A stretch of 64,000 bases of DNA from Rhodeus uyekii (lineage: Eukaryota; Chordata; Actinopteri; Cypriniformes; Acheilognathidae). Position numbers and translations under genes: made by a program. The stretch lies in the NCBI GenBank assembly GCA_037043235.1, contig JAWRVZ010000041.1, positions 4,124,001 through 4,188,000 of the forward strand. The letters are read 5' to 3'. The notes under the pieces were generated by a model. It was not told the DNA's origin. It saw only the letters and a program-made list of their open reading frames with translations, and did no database searches. This document shows, one piece after another, positions 37,001 through 46,340 of this stretch. Within the stretch, counting starts at the first letter, position 1; each line of letters opens with the position of its first letter.

Positions 37001-40000
37001 CTCACGTGAACACACACACACAGCCATCTTGAGCTCAATTCCCGTGGCTGCAGCCAGTGCATGGCTTTGCATAAGGAGAAGGTTATCAGTGAGCCTGGAG
37101 CCCTGAGCTGTTCCTAGGAGGCAGAGCTAAGCTCAACTCAGCTCTATCTTTCCTTTTTAACTTTCTCCTGCTCTCCCTCTCTTTGGGGTTTCTACTGATA
37201 GGAGATCCATCAGTAAAACTGCATCAAAAGTTTGAGTCTGCAATCATTTCAATCAATTCAAGGACCAGGGTGCATATAAATTTACTCATGATTAATATTT
37301 TATTCAAATCAACCAGTGCGCTCAACGAAAAAGAAAATGCAACATGGAAAAAGTCTATACAAGCTTCAATAACGGATGGATTCTTGGGCCAGTAGATCAG
37401 TTTTAGCTATATATACTTAAATATATTGTACGGTATATACACACATAAACTACTGAACAAAAGTTTGGAATTTGTTGTTTTTATTTGTTTTCTTTATCAT
37501 CAAGACCACATTTAGCTAATTAAAACACAGTAAAAACTGTAATACTGTGAAATATTATTCTTACTCTTTGACTTTTTTCTATTTTAGTCTTCGATGTCAC
37601 ATGATCCTTCAAAAATTACATACATGTGTATACATACACACACACACATACATGTATACACACACAGTTTTAAAATTATTAACACCCTTATTAATAATTG
37701 AGAGTAACTGATAATAGTTGAGCATCAAATCATGTGTCTATATATACACACACACGCGTATGCATGTGTGTGTGTGTGTGTGTGTGTGTAAATGCACATA
37801 CACACAACTGTTGTTCAGACTGTTGCTAGAATATGACGAAATACAGCGCAAAGCATTATTGATTTATTTTGTTACATTTAAAATGATGCAGTCTGTCAAG
37901 TCCACACTTTGACAAATCCACTTGTGTTTCATTTCACTCCCTAGATCCCCAAGCAGTGTATCAGAATGTAGTGATATGTATGTTTGTGTACTAGCAATGC
38001 CTTTCATCCTTTCGATATGCCTTCTAATTCACATGATTAGAAGTTGTTCATTCACACTGGCTCTGGGCCATCCTTATTTTTGAGCCCTCATATGTGGCAG
38101 ACCAAATGTATCCTCTTCAGAATCAATGCTATTTTTAGTCAAACAACCTAAATGACATCATGACCGCTCTGTGCGAAAAGCATCAATTTATATAAACATC
38201 CAGCGCCACATTCTACATCTCTAAAATAATTTTCTACAGCTTGACTGCACTATTTGTAACTGAAGTAGTGCTATTAAAGCAAAACAAAGTGTGAACATCT
38301 GATCTCATTCATAATCATCACATTAAGAATGATAATAAACAAAATCCACTACAACGGTGCAGAGATTAATGACATGAGTCTGCCTGCCCATTATGATAAT
38401 TCCTCCAAAACGCCCACAATTACACAGTAGATGTTGCCTAACCTTGAACTTCCCCACGCACTACCTAAGACAGGGACGGCCTCCACATACTCCCATGTTC
38501 CCTAAACCAGAACTATAGCTCCATCCAGCCTGTCGACTGCTGACTGAAATGGCAGTCAATTAGCAGGCCGTGAGAAGGGCTCGATGGGAGGTATAATTAT
38601 GTTCTCGGGCTGAGAGGGACGTGTGGAGCACACTCATTGCGAGTTCGTCTGCCGCACGGTGCGGTCTGTCGGAGCGCAGATGCACTGTGGAGAACACCTG
38701 GCATACCGCAATGCAATTTACTGCAGCCTTTTACATTACTGGAATAACAGGGAGGATAAAAAAGTTGCACTAGGGAAGGACGTCCTCAAGATGGTACTGC
38801 TGGTAGAAGATTGACAACAACATGCCTTAAAGGAATATCCTGGGTTCAGCTCAATCAACAATCGGTTGTTAATTTATACTTGTCCATCATTTTCTCAAAA
38901 AAACTGAAATCTGGGTTACAGTGAGGGACTTGCAATAGAAGTGACTGGGGGAATCTGTGAACAATAAAATACTATACTAATAGTACAGACACAAGATGTA
39001 CCGTATTTTCCCGCATATAACCCACGGCTTATACCAATTCTATAAACCCTGCAGGGGTGCGGGTTATATAAGGGTGCGGGCTATATCGCGATTATTTTTA
39101 CACACAATAATATTTCGATCTATTTGTTACGTCCCAAAGGATGTAAGGGTTTTTTGCTGTATTTTCTTTCTGTTTTTCTTTCTTGCGAGGGTTCTTGTCT
39201 CTGGCGCTTGTACTATCACTCTGACAGCTGGCGCTTAAAGGCTGTCTGACCTGTCAATTATGCAAGAATCATCCGATGATTAACACCTGTAGAACATGCT
39301 TCTTAAGGGACGTGCTGCTGCACAGCGCGAGAGACTGCTTTTTCTTTTTGTTCTGATTCTGACTTGTTTTTGTTTTCTTATTGTTTGAATTTCGCACACG
39401 AGTACTGTGTACCGAGCCTGAACAGTTATGGGTAATTGACATCATGCGAGCAATATTCGAAATTCAAAATGTGAACTTACACTAAAAAGTTCATAAATCT
39501 ATGGGTGCGGGTTATATGCGGTAAATTACGGTAACCAATATGTGTTAACATGGTTTTAGTGAGAGAGAAAAATGACTTGCTAAGTTATATAAATATATAT
39601 TGTACTCCATACTAACAAACTTTCTACTCCATTGTAACTCCATTACAAAGACAACGCAATACCCTAAAACAACTGTAAAATTTTACAGAATTTTCTTATT
39701 TTAACAGAATAAGAAAAGACATAAAATTGTAATCTTCATATTTACTTTTGAGTCCTCAAAAAATAGCCTCCATCTATTGAAGTGCTTCACTGTAAACTCA
39801 ATTTTTACTTTTTTGAAGAAAAGCAGCGACGAGTCAAAATACATTTTGAGTGTATTTAACATATATTCAATGATGTTATCTACAAAAAAGTTTTAACATT
39901 TATTGAATAGTTTTATGGTGTGTTGTCACTGCTTTACACAGTCTCTATTTTTTTATTCTATTCCTATTAACAGTAAATCATTTGGCAAAGCAACTGTTGA

Positions 40001-43000
40001 TTTGAAGTTTCAGAAAGACTCTCTCTGTAATTACCCAAACATTGTGGTGCTTCTTACAGGCAAGCAACACTTGTGTTTTCCTGAGAAAAAAAAATCCCAA
40101 ACAAAAAAAACATTTCTATTATCATAAATAAACACTATGATACACTGATTTTGTCTTAGAAGAAATAACAAATAGTCTTTGAAGTGGTAGAAATTCTCAG
40201 TTGTGTTCTCATTGTGTACTTATTGCTTAAATTTGAGCAAATAAAATATTTAAATACAACTACTTAAACATCAGAAAGCCTTTCCTATAGAGAAAACTGT
40301 CATGGGCTCAAGTGCATAAACATCCAAGCTAGTTATTAAGATCCAAAAACAGAAACTTCCTCTTGAAGGAAAATGTATGTTTTATATGTTATAAAAGTAA
40401 ACTGTGCCCTTACAGTGACTTTGCAGAAATTGGTTAAGCAAGCTTCTGTGTGTGCGTACGAGTGAAATCACACATCCACTATTGTTCCTCTATCTAGCTC
40501 CTCTTGACATTGAGCTGAGGACTGTTCTGTTCTAGAATTTGCAACAAGAAATAACTGAGTATCATTTCATGTGCCTCATATGGAGTTGTTTTTCTCATTC
40601 TTCTGTGTGCCCTTTTTCCTTTTGGGGCACTATATATACTGCATGCATTCTGTACTGAGCTGAGCTGCATTCTGAATAAACCATTACTGATTGACTTCGT
40701 TTTGGTTCATTTACTTGCACTCCCTGGTACCAGACTTTGATGAGCAGAGATCGACACACACAAAGACGCTGAAGAGAATTTCTTACACCTCTGAGAAATA
40801 AAACACTGAAAATTCATTAGGAATTAAAGTAACACTCTCAGCCTTTATTTTCTTCTGCTTAACTTGCAACTAGAAAAGCAGCCAGTAATGTGTCTGTTTC
40901 CATGATAGCTTCAAAAGAGGCTGTTAATGCGGTTGTGTTACCTGTGAGAACCTCCTCTGAGCGTCTCTATCACAGATGTTCAGAGCCTTTCCTACCGGCT
41001 GTTCCTCCCCAGGTTATTTCAACTTATGCCAACGAGAGGCCCAAACTAGGCCCTCAACTTTCTGTCACCAAATGTTCAGATTTCCTATTAAAACTTTGAA
41101 CAATACTCCATGGAGCTGGAGCTTGAACAAGATGATGACTCACTGTATTACATTCTCAAAGCAGTATAACACCTGCCATTGTACAAACCCTACTGAAAAG
41201 CACTTCTTTGTCCTTCTCGCTTGCAACATAAAAACAGCATTAGTAATAAGACCCGTTAGATCTTGTAGACTCTTAAGACCTTTAGGATCACATGAGATAC
41301 TACTGGATAAACTGAAGGATTTTCTTTTGACTTCTTATTTGATTTGTGGCGATGTGTAATCTATCATACATCTTTTGTATTGCATTGTTAAAATGTCTTG
41401 CTGCTGAAAAAGAAAAGGAAATCGCTTGACCAGCTATAAGATTTTTTTTTTAAATTCCTTTAGACCTCCTACATGTGAATTTGATCATTTTGCGGATCAT
41501 AATCCCACCGATCTGTGTTCTATATAATAAAACAAATTTCTCACAGTGCTGTAATTAGAAACACTTTTTTTTTATGTCGAATTTTTCTTCTGTAAGGCCC
41601 GCCCTCCATTTCATCATGACCTCGAATTTAGGTTGGAATGGCAATTGGTTACTGGTCATTCATTTTATTATTTATCTAGCAGGCACTTGATTATTCTGTT
41701 TAACTCTACTCTTATTGCAATTGTTCATTCAGTTACCCATGTCGCTCAAGACTCGTATCGACCTTTCTTTTACGCGGATCCCATGGTCCAATCATTGATC
41801 AGAGGCTATGGCTAAGGCTAATTAACAGGCCGCCCATGCTTGTCTTTATTCAAATAACAGTTTTTTTCGGTTTAGCCCCCTACAGTTGCCTATATAACAA
41901 CTTAAAGCTCAAACAATAATCAGAGGTTATGGCTAGTGCTGTCAAATAACTCTTGAAACATTTCTTTAAACACTCAGATCAAGACAGAAACCTCTTTCAA
42001 ATGAAAGCATGAGCTATCAATGGGAATTCGATGGTTTACCCCTTGGTGAGGACAGAACACAGATTGAATGAAAGAACCTGGGAATAATGGAATACTGCGC
42101 ACTTTTTTGTTGTTTTTTTGACAAGAGGTAAAGAAAACTTATTTATAAAAAAAGAATAGTTTTTGCTATGGATCTCACAGGAAAACTATGACTGTCTGAA
42201 AAAAATGAGGTGACCAACTAAATCTCCTGAGGCTAAGATGGTTCGACAAGAAAGACAACAGTGCAGAATTATGATACGAAACTGTTGAATAAATCTGAAT
42301 CTATATATATGCTGTTCTACTGTGGAAAGCTAAAGAGTTTAGTATGAATGTAAACTCCTTATCATGAGTACTTTTTAATCTCCACACTCACATTTTTGGG
42401 TGAAAAGGGCATTTGAAACCTACCATGATGGTTCCTCCCGTTTGCGTTCTCAAAGGTTTCAGAACTTTGCGCTGTACCAGGAAGTTGGGCAGGAACAGGA
42501 GAGGTGGGATTTCTGTGATGGTGGCAACTACCAGGGACCACTGAGATTAGAGGATATCACATGCTCATTAGGCAAACAATCCTAATACCAGAGTTTGAAA
42601 TATAATTAAAATGACTTACATATAATGAAAATATTGGTGACAAAAAAGTCCATATATGTCAGAAATCAATATGAAGCAATTTTAAAGAGGGGTTGGTGGT
42701 GGAAAAAGAGTTTGACCCTTTACTGATTTCCTTTCTTTTTGGTATGTTTGTCACACTAAATTTTTTTAATATAAGTCAAAGATGACACAATTAAACACAA
42801 ACCGCAGTTTTTGCAGGTTGTTATAATTAAGGGACAACAAAATAAAATGAAAAAGTGTTTGCCCCCTAAACCAAATAACTGGTTGGGCCACCCTTAGCAG
42901 CAACAACTGCAATCAAGCGTTTGCAATAACTTGCAATGAGACTTTTATATCTCTGTGGAGGAATTTTAGCACACTCATCTTTGCAGAATTGTTTTAATTC

Positions 43001-45629
43001 AGCCATATTGGAGGGTTTGAGCATGAACTGACTTTTTAAGGTCATGCCAAAGCATCTCAATAGGATTCAGGTCACGAATTTGACTAGACCACTCCAAAGT
43101 CCTCATTTTGTTCTTCTTCAGCCATTCAGAGCTGGACTTGCTGCTTGCTGCAACCTTCATTTAAAAATTGCATTTTGTGTTTACTTGTGTTATCTTTGAC
43201 TAATATTTAAATTAGTTTGATGATCTGAAACATTTCAATGTGACAAACATGCAAAAAATAAGAAATCAGGAAGGGGCAAACTCTTTTTCAAACCACTGTA
43301 AATCAGGTTTTAAATCTAGCTTTTGTGAGTGGAATAATCCGGTGGTGTGGAAATGCTAACTGGTGGCAAAATGTTAAAGCAGGATAAATAGACCATACTA
43401 ATGTATATTGGAAAGTGAAAAAGTGTGAAGCAAGTACAAAAGATTCTGTCACAGTAAAACTCAGATACCTCTCTGGAGCCTTCCAAGATAGCGTTCTGCA
43501 TGCATTAAGGGAAAGAGAGAATACATACACAGAGCCGATTTAAAGGGTGACCAAGCAGTTGTGCGATAAACCTTCATAGGTGAACAGAGAACAGCGGAAT
43601 TCAGCTAGAGTATGCAACCACTGAAGCAACATATGCATCAACAAAATATAGATTCAAATAAGTCCATTCAGGCGCCCAAAGGCCTATGAACTTAAAGGAA
43701 AGAAGGTTTACCAAAAATGTCAATTATTTACTCACCCTCATGTGATTGTAAATCCAAATGTTGTTATTTTTCCATGAACACAAAATGAACGTTGAAGATC
43801 CTTCACATTTTTCTTATATACAACAACGCTCATATTGACCCTGTCTTAAAATGCATGATATATTAAGCCATTGTTTCTGCTAGAGATGGATACAAATATT
43901 GATTTTCCAATTAATCATGATCTTCATTTGAATGATCTTGATTCTATGCCAGCGTTTCTGTATCATTTTTCGGCACCTGCACTTAGTCCACAAACCAAAG
44001 GCACAAAAGTTCAATTTTATCCAAACAAATTAGTCTTTCAAACCACTTCTTATAACAAATCATTAAAAGGTACTAACAAACTTTCTATACTTTTTCATTG
44101 TGAGTTTATAACTGAAGTGTTTGTGTTCTGAAATGATATAATAATTTCACATGTTATACAACAGTTTTACACAGTAGTTTTGATTATTATACAGCTAACG
44201 GCTTTAGAACAACACCAGGATGAGTAAATAATTACAGAATTTTCATTTGTGTGTGAACTGCTCCTTTAAATCATCCTCACAGCATCGACTGGATGATGGG
44301 GCAGCTGAATCATGGGTGAGTTAGAGACTCTTGGCAGACTGCAATCTTTGCAGAAGACTGCGAACTGATTGATTTGGACTGAAATAAAGGCCTGCTCTGA
44401 GTAATCCAGTGCAATTTGCTATTGTACACTTTCTCTGTGCATCAATGGCTCATTGCTGGTGACATGAAATAGGAAGTCTAGATGTCTTTTTGATAAAGTA
44501 AGGAATGTCCACACAGTCACAATAGGACTATAACAGATTAAAATCGATTCTTCTTTTGGAACTGATCTCAAACAGTACATTTGCAGTTATTGCCAGCCAG
44601 TTTGAGGTAAAGGACAAACCAATTAGAAAATCAGATTGTTGCTTTTATAATTAACTATTTGTATTGCTTATAGTAACCTTTTGCCATCAGTATATGGAAT
44701 TATGAGTGCCAGGGAAAAAGGTGAAAACACAGGCCAGGACATGGACACAGTAGACACTGCATTTCTACCTTGAGTCTGTTCAGGTAACGAGCAGTGTGAA
44801 CCACAAGAAGATCCGCCTCGCTGGCCTCCCGGGCTGGAACGATGATCTCATCGGTGATGAACTGCTCTTCTGGAAACAAATCAATGTATCATATGAAAGC
44901 AAAATGAATGTGAACATGAATATCTGACACTTGAAAAAAAAAATTGGGAAGTGTAGACATTCTGTGCCGTTAAGTGAACTAATGAAGAAAAAGAACTTGT
45001 GCTGCTGACTGGTTTATCTGAAGAGCTGCCAGAGTTACACTTCGCCCCTGACCTTGCAGCAGCAGAGAAGCCAACATCCTCTTGCTCCTGATCCCGAGGG
45101 GAGTTCAGCTTCCCTCATTATCTCTGCCTCACTGATTGCTCCTCTCTCTATCCCTCCACCCAACATTCCTGCACTGACTTGCAGGTCTTTGATTCCACCA
45201 ATTCATTTGTATCGCATTTCATAGATCACCTTACTCACTGGTCAGAGTGCCTCTCTGGCAAACTGCACCTGCAATGATGCTGCACACCTTTCAAGAAGCG
45301 AATGACCTTGCCCCATTTTCCAGCGTCAAAGGGATGCAGCTTTTCTAGACCCATGAAGGTGATGTTGTACTCAGGGGAATAGACAATAGGCAGGCATGAC
45401 GCAGGGACCTCAGCATAAAGTTCAGTTTGGTGGAAACTGTGGAAAGACGAATATGTAATATAAATAATCACGTTCATGTGAGCTTTAGGGTTTATTTACT
45501 AATAATAATCATCTGAATGTACATTATCCTTAACATTGCATTACAGATTTGTAGTAGGAAATTACAACACCTTTTTTCCCTTTACAATACCTACCCTTTC
45601 TCGCGTCCTAAATCTTCCTTTATTGACAT
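23729..45629 (-). CDS. hdac11: Histone deacetylase 11 (class IV), complete 10-exon gene
   Basis: Zinc-dependent class IV deacetylase; the family is known mainly as an efficient remover of long-chain fatty acyl groups from lysine. Joined coding exons on the minus strand are 45629-45595, 45436-45288, 44869-44769, 42540-42424, 35594-35552, 34236-34160, 33367-33305, 26907-26811, 25189-25011 and 24010-23729. They total 1143 nt (380 residues). All introns are GT-AG and phases agree at each junction. Landmarks along the protein: GLEKLHPFDAGKWGKV early in the fold, VGGGFHHC with H153/H154, DLDAHQGNGHERDF with zinc ligands D192 and H194, NAGTD with D272, and SGGY with Y315. Human HDAC11 is 347 residues, with the same residues about 11 positions earlier, so this protein has a slightly longer N-terminus and a longer C-terminal tail. 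The start codon is the first ATG of exon 1, in frame and followed by a good donor. Untranslated exons cannot be seen. Identification is very secure; the exact N-terminus is less so. Confidence 0.97.
24324..24354. repeat. (AT)n microsatellite in hdac11 intron 9
   Basis: About 15 AT units, about 340 bases on the intron side of the final exon's acceptor site. Confidence 0.95.
24395..24600. repeat. Dispersed cyprinid repeat, family D (ttagttaac type)
   Basis: Contains cattacattagttaacatgc, actaactgaaaaatacttct and ctgaactaacaatgaacag, wording of a common fish repeat rich in taactaa motifs. Shorter pieces of similar wording appear at about 12040-12110 and 18755-18815. Confidence 0.55.
25011..25189 (-). 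CDS. hdac11: hdac11 coding exon 9 (third zinc ligand)
   Basis: Acceptor ttcag, donor gtacag, 179 nt. Encodes AIKRKVELDWGTEDMEYLQK at the start and NAGTDILDGDALGGLAISPE at the end. D272 in NAGTD is the third zinc ligand. The acidic linker between them differs more from the human sequence. Confidence 0.96.
25235..25530. repeat. Dispersed cyprinid repeat, family B-like, in hdac11 intron 8
   Basis: Starts with cagtcattatttactcatcc then tcatgcggtccc, and carries gaaagtaaatggggaccagg and a matching ccatttactttcaatgta half. It has the general plan of family B (opposed halves around a central inverted segment) but is diverged. Confidence 0.5.
26811..26907 (-). CDS. hdac11: hdac11 coding exon 8
   Basis: Acceptor ttgcag, donor gtgagt, 97 nt ending in phase 1. 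Encodes GNGHERDFLEDRRVYIMDVY and then NRHIYPGDGYAK. The GNGHERDF segment follows the zinc-binding DLDAHQ directly across the intron. Confidence 0.96.
27278..27301. repeat. A24 homopolymer in hdac11 intron 7
   Basis: Twenty-four consecutive A, followed by another A-rich run at 27322-27335. There is no recognisable element body upstream, so it need not be a retrotransposon tail. Confidence 0.9.
28640..28760 (-). mobile_element. LINE 3' tail fragment in hdac11 intron 7
   Basis: Tandem attcaattcaattcaat at the left edge is followed by ttgttgtcatacgcacag and caatgaaattcttactttgc. This is the layout of a fish LINE 3' UTR with a pentamer tail in minus orientation. The 3' UTR of the LINE at 48000 has the same sort of wording (aattgaaattctgtaactct), suggesting a related family. 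Only the tail is present. Confidence 0.55.
29673..30352. mobile_element. TA-flanked non-autonomous Tigger/mariner-type element (TACCTCGGTTTAC type)
   Basis: Left end cattaatacctcggtttac and right end, inverted, CAGTAATACCTCGGTTTACG, each next to TA (29671-29672 and 30353-30354). Interior repeats of ctcgtacac and gctcgtat occur near both ends. At 680 bp with no transposase it is a deletion derivative. It lies in hdac11 intron 7. Confidence 0.85.
31320..31560 (+). mobile_element. Possible LTR fragment (gypsy type)
   Basis: Contains ccaattcctcctgtttgtta, ccttggttactgattagtcc and cacctgtgtctcatttagtt, then tgtatttatgctctctatg, wording I associate with fish gypsy LTRs around the promoter. LTR boundaries and a target duplication were not found. 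Confidence 0.4.
32490..32770. repeat. Dispersed cyprinid repeat, family A, in hdac11 intron 7
   Basis: Contains ctcttatgctcaccaaagct, aattcctgtgatgacaaagc and tgaattttcagcagccattt, then a run near gttccaaaaagcagcattta. The order matches the other family A copies. Confidence 0.65.
33305..33367 (-). CDS. hdac11: hdac11 coding exon 7 (zinc ligands)
   Basis: Acceptor ccgcag, donor gtgagc, 63 nt in phase 0. Encodes FLFERVEGVARATIIDLDAH plus Q. D192 and H194 in DLDAH are two of the three zinc ligands. Confidence 0.97.
33939..33998. repeat. (TA)30 microsatellite in hdac11 intron 6
   Basis: About 60 bases of pure TA, the longest simple repeat in the window, about 160 bases from the splice donor of exon 6. 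Likely highly polymorphic. Confidence 0.95.
34160..34236 (-). CDS. hdac11: hdac11 coding exon 6 (active-site histidines)
   Basis: Acceptor ttgcag, donor gtgaaa, 77 nt. Encodes GGFHHCSSDKGGGFCAYAD and then ITLAIK. The two histidines (residues 153 and 154) are the charge-relay pair of the deacetylase active site. Confidence 0.97.
34815..35167. mobile_element. TA-flanked MITE (CAGTAATCCCTCG type), copy 2, inverted
   Basis: Lies in hdac11 intron 5. It begins gagtgatcccttgtttatcg and ends ggcgagggattactg, each end next to TA (34813-34814 and 35168-35169). It is in the opposite orientation to the copy at 10556-10903. Shared interior sequence includes gataggtgaaaatccgcaaa and the cagccaatcagctca region. 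Confidence 0.85.
35552..35594 (-). CDS. hdac11: hdac11 coding exon 5 (43-nt small exon)
   Basis: Acceptor acccag, donor gtgagt. Encodes AGKLAMDRGWAINV plus the first base of a glycine codon. It is separated from exon 4 by about 6.8 kb, the largest intron of the gene. It is too short to show as an open frame and was found by matching the family sequence on both sides. Confidence 0.95.
36360..36780. repeat. Dispersed cyprinid repeat, family A, in hdac11 intron 4
   Basis: Begins actgttcaaaagttcggagt then cagtaaggttttttaa, and continues with ttatgctcaccaaggctgca and tacagtaaaaacagtaatag. It is the clearest copy of the left half of the family in this window. Confidence 0.65.
37447..37630. repeat. 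Dispersed cyprinid repeat, family A (short copy), in hdac11 intron 4
   Basis: Starts aactactgaacaaaagtttg, then accacatttagctaattaaa and cacagtaaaaactgtaatac, ending cgatgtcacatgatccttca. It is an internally deleted copy. TG/CA microsatellites follow at about 37630-37670 and 37745-37790. Confidence 0.6.
38829..39840. repeat. Dispersed cyprinid repeat, family C, split by a younger element
   Basis: The left half (38829-38998) carries aaaggaatatcctgggttca and tctgggttacagtgagggac. The right half (39534-39840) carries tgtgttaacatggttttagt and agtgcttcactgtaaactca. These halves belong together in a cyprinid repeat as I know it. They are separated here by the TIR element at 39001-39531. Confidence 0.6.
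39001..39531. mobile_element. TA-flanked TIR element (CCGTATTTTCCCGCATATAA type)
   Basis: Left end CCGTATTTTCCCGCATATAA, right end inverted CCGTAATTTACCGCATATAA, each next to TA (38999-39000 and 39532-39533). Interior copies of gggtgcgggttatat occur near both ends. At 531 bp with no transposase it is non-autonomous. Superfamily not established; the ends resemble those of the element at 54944-56345. Confidence 0.8.
40560..40780 (+). mobile_element. Possible LTR-like segment in hdac11 intron 4
   Basis: A TATA-like tatatatactgcatgcattc is followed about 50 bases later by gcattctgaataaaccatta (poly(A) signal AATAAA) and a G/T-rich stretch. This spacing fits the U3-R-U5 part of an LTR. No coding remnant, partner LTR or target duplication was found. 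Confidence 0.3.
42424..42540 (-). CDS. hdac11: hdac11 coding exon 4
   Basis: Acceptor tctcag, donor gtaggt, 117 nt in phase 0. Encodes WSLVVATITEIPPLLFLPNF, then LVQRKVLKPLRTQTGGTIM, which matches the HDAC11 segment leading to the active-site pocket. Confidence 0.96.
42694..43298. mobile_element. Non-autonomous Tc1/mariner-type element in hdac11 intron 3
   Basis: The right end inverted reads CAGTGGTTTGAAAAAGAGTT and the left end ggtggtggaaaaagagtttg. Both are followed inward by a close match ending in ctgatttc, giving terminal inverted repeats of about 35 bp. TA follows the right end. The interior (for example gaccactccaaagtcctcat) is repeat-like wording with no open transposase. Confidence 0.8.
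43697..44276. repeat. Dispersed cyprinid repeat, family B, in hdac11 intron 3
   Basis: One end is ttatttactcaccctcatgt, and the other reads ggatgagtaaataattacag then ttttcatttgtgtgtgaact. The opposed ends make this the most complete family B copy in the window. Confidence 0.65.
44769..44869 (-). CDS. hdac11: hdac11 coding exon 3
   Basis: Acceptor ttccag, donor gtagaa, 101 nt. Encodes EEQFITDEIIVPAREASEAD and then LLVVHTARYLNRLK, matching the human segment ending in HTRRYLNELK. The phase-1 base from exon 2 completes the first Glu codon. Confidence 0.95.
45288..45436 (-). CDS. hdac11: hdac11 coding exon 2
   Basis: Acceptor ccacag, donor gtgtgc. Encodes the family-specific start of the catalytic fold, including PIVYSPEYNITFMGLEK and HPFDAGKWGKVIRFLK, nearly identical to the human protein. 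Ends in phase 1. Confidence 0.95.
45595..45629 (-). CDS. hdac11: hdac11 coding exon 1
   Basis: Encodes MSIKEDLGREK plus two bases of a glycine codon, followed by donor gtaggt. It is short and poorly conserved outside fish as far as I know; human HDAC11 starts with a different sequence. The start is inferred from the phase match (GG + T) to exon 2 and from the ATG lying next to the CpG-containing upstream region. Confidence 0.8.
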
Positions 45630-46340
45630 TGTGGCCACAGCATGTCAAGTTTCAGCTTGAAACATAAAAATAAAACAAAGCATTAGAGCAAAACCATCAC
45701 TTTATTTGTTTTTATTCTTTTTCTGTAAGGATTCTGTACACATTATATTTTTTTATATAGCTGTCATTAATATACAAATGTATGATAACGGCAAGAACAA
45801 TACTATAGTTAATAATATGCATACATCGTTTTTGATTTACGTTATGTAGTTAAGCTTAACCAAACACTCCATAGCAAAAACTACACATCCCAGGATGATT
45901 TGCACGTCTAGCGCAAGCGCACTAGGAATTTGGACGACGCAACTGTGCAGGAAATATTTTCGCTTAGAATATCCTTCCGAAGTCTCCAGATAAACCAAAT
46001 GGACCTAACGCGACGTGTAAAATAAAAGCTGCCAGCAAGACCCAACGGTACAAAGGCCTTTTCTTTTTGCATTGCTTGAAAACAATCGCTGTAAATGTGA
46101 AATCGGCACGACTCACCTGCAAGCCATTTTATATTTCTCTTATTTCTACGGTGAAATTATTCGTCGTCTAGGCGTTTATTGTGGACAGAACACATGCAAC
46201 CATCCTCTTAATGGATATTGTTGTTTCTCTAAAACGTTTGCAGAAAGAGGATTGTGCGCACGTTTAATAAAGTCTGCTTGTAGTTCCTCCCTTCCTGAAA
46301 GGCGCTCCTTACGCACGCGCCCCTCACTACGTCATTAGGA
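45630..46340 (-). promoter_or_regulatory. hdac11: Putative hdac11 promoter / 5' region
   Basis: The sequence directly upstream of the start codon is richer in CpG than its surroundings, especially 45900-46020 and 46250-46335 (for example gcacgcgcccctcactacgt). A CRE-like TACGTCATT sits at 46329-46337. No TATA box is obvious near a defensible start site, consistent with a CpG-type promoter. No transcription start can be fixed from sequence alone, and I cannot tell whether transcription is bidirectional. Confidence 0.5.

Noticed and set aside
43455..43501. Possible hdac11 exon (acceptor gcag, NAILEGSRE, donor gtatct)
   Set aside because: Splice-like ends are present, but the encoded residues match nothing in HDAC11 and exons 3 and 4 already join in phase without it. 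An alternative exon cannot be fully excluded.
46072..46338. 88-codon plus-strand frame upstream of hdac11
   Set aside because: It lies in the CpG-containing promoter region, has no similarity to any protein I know, and no splice context suggests a divergent gene.
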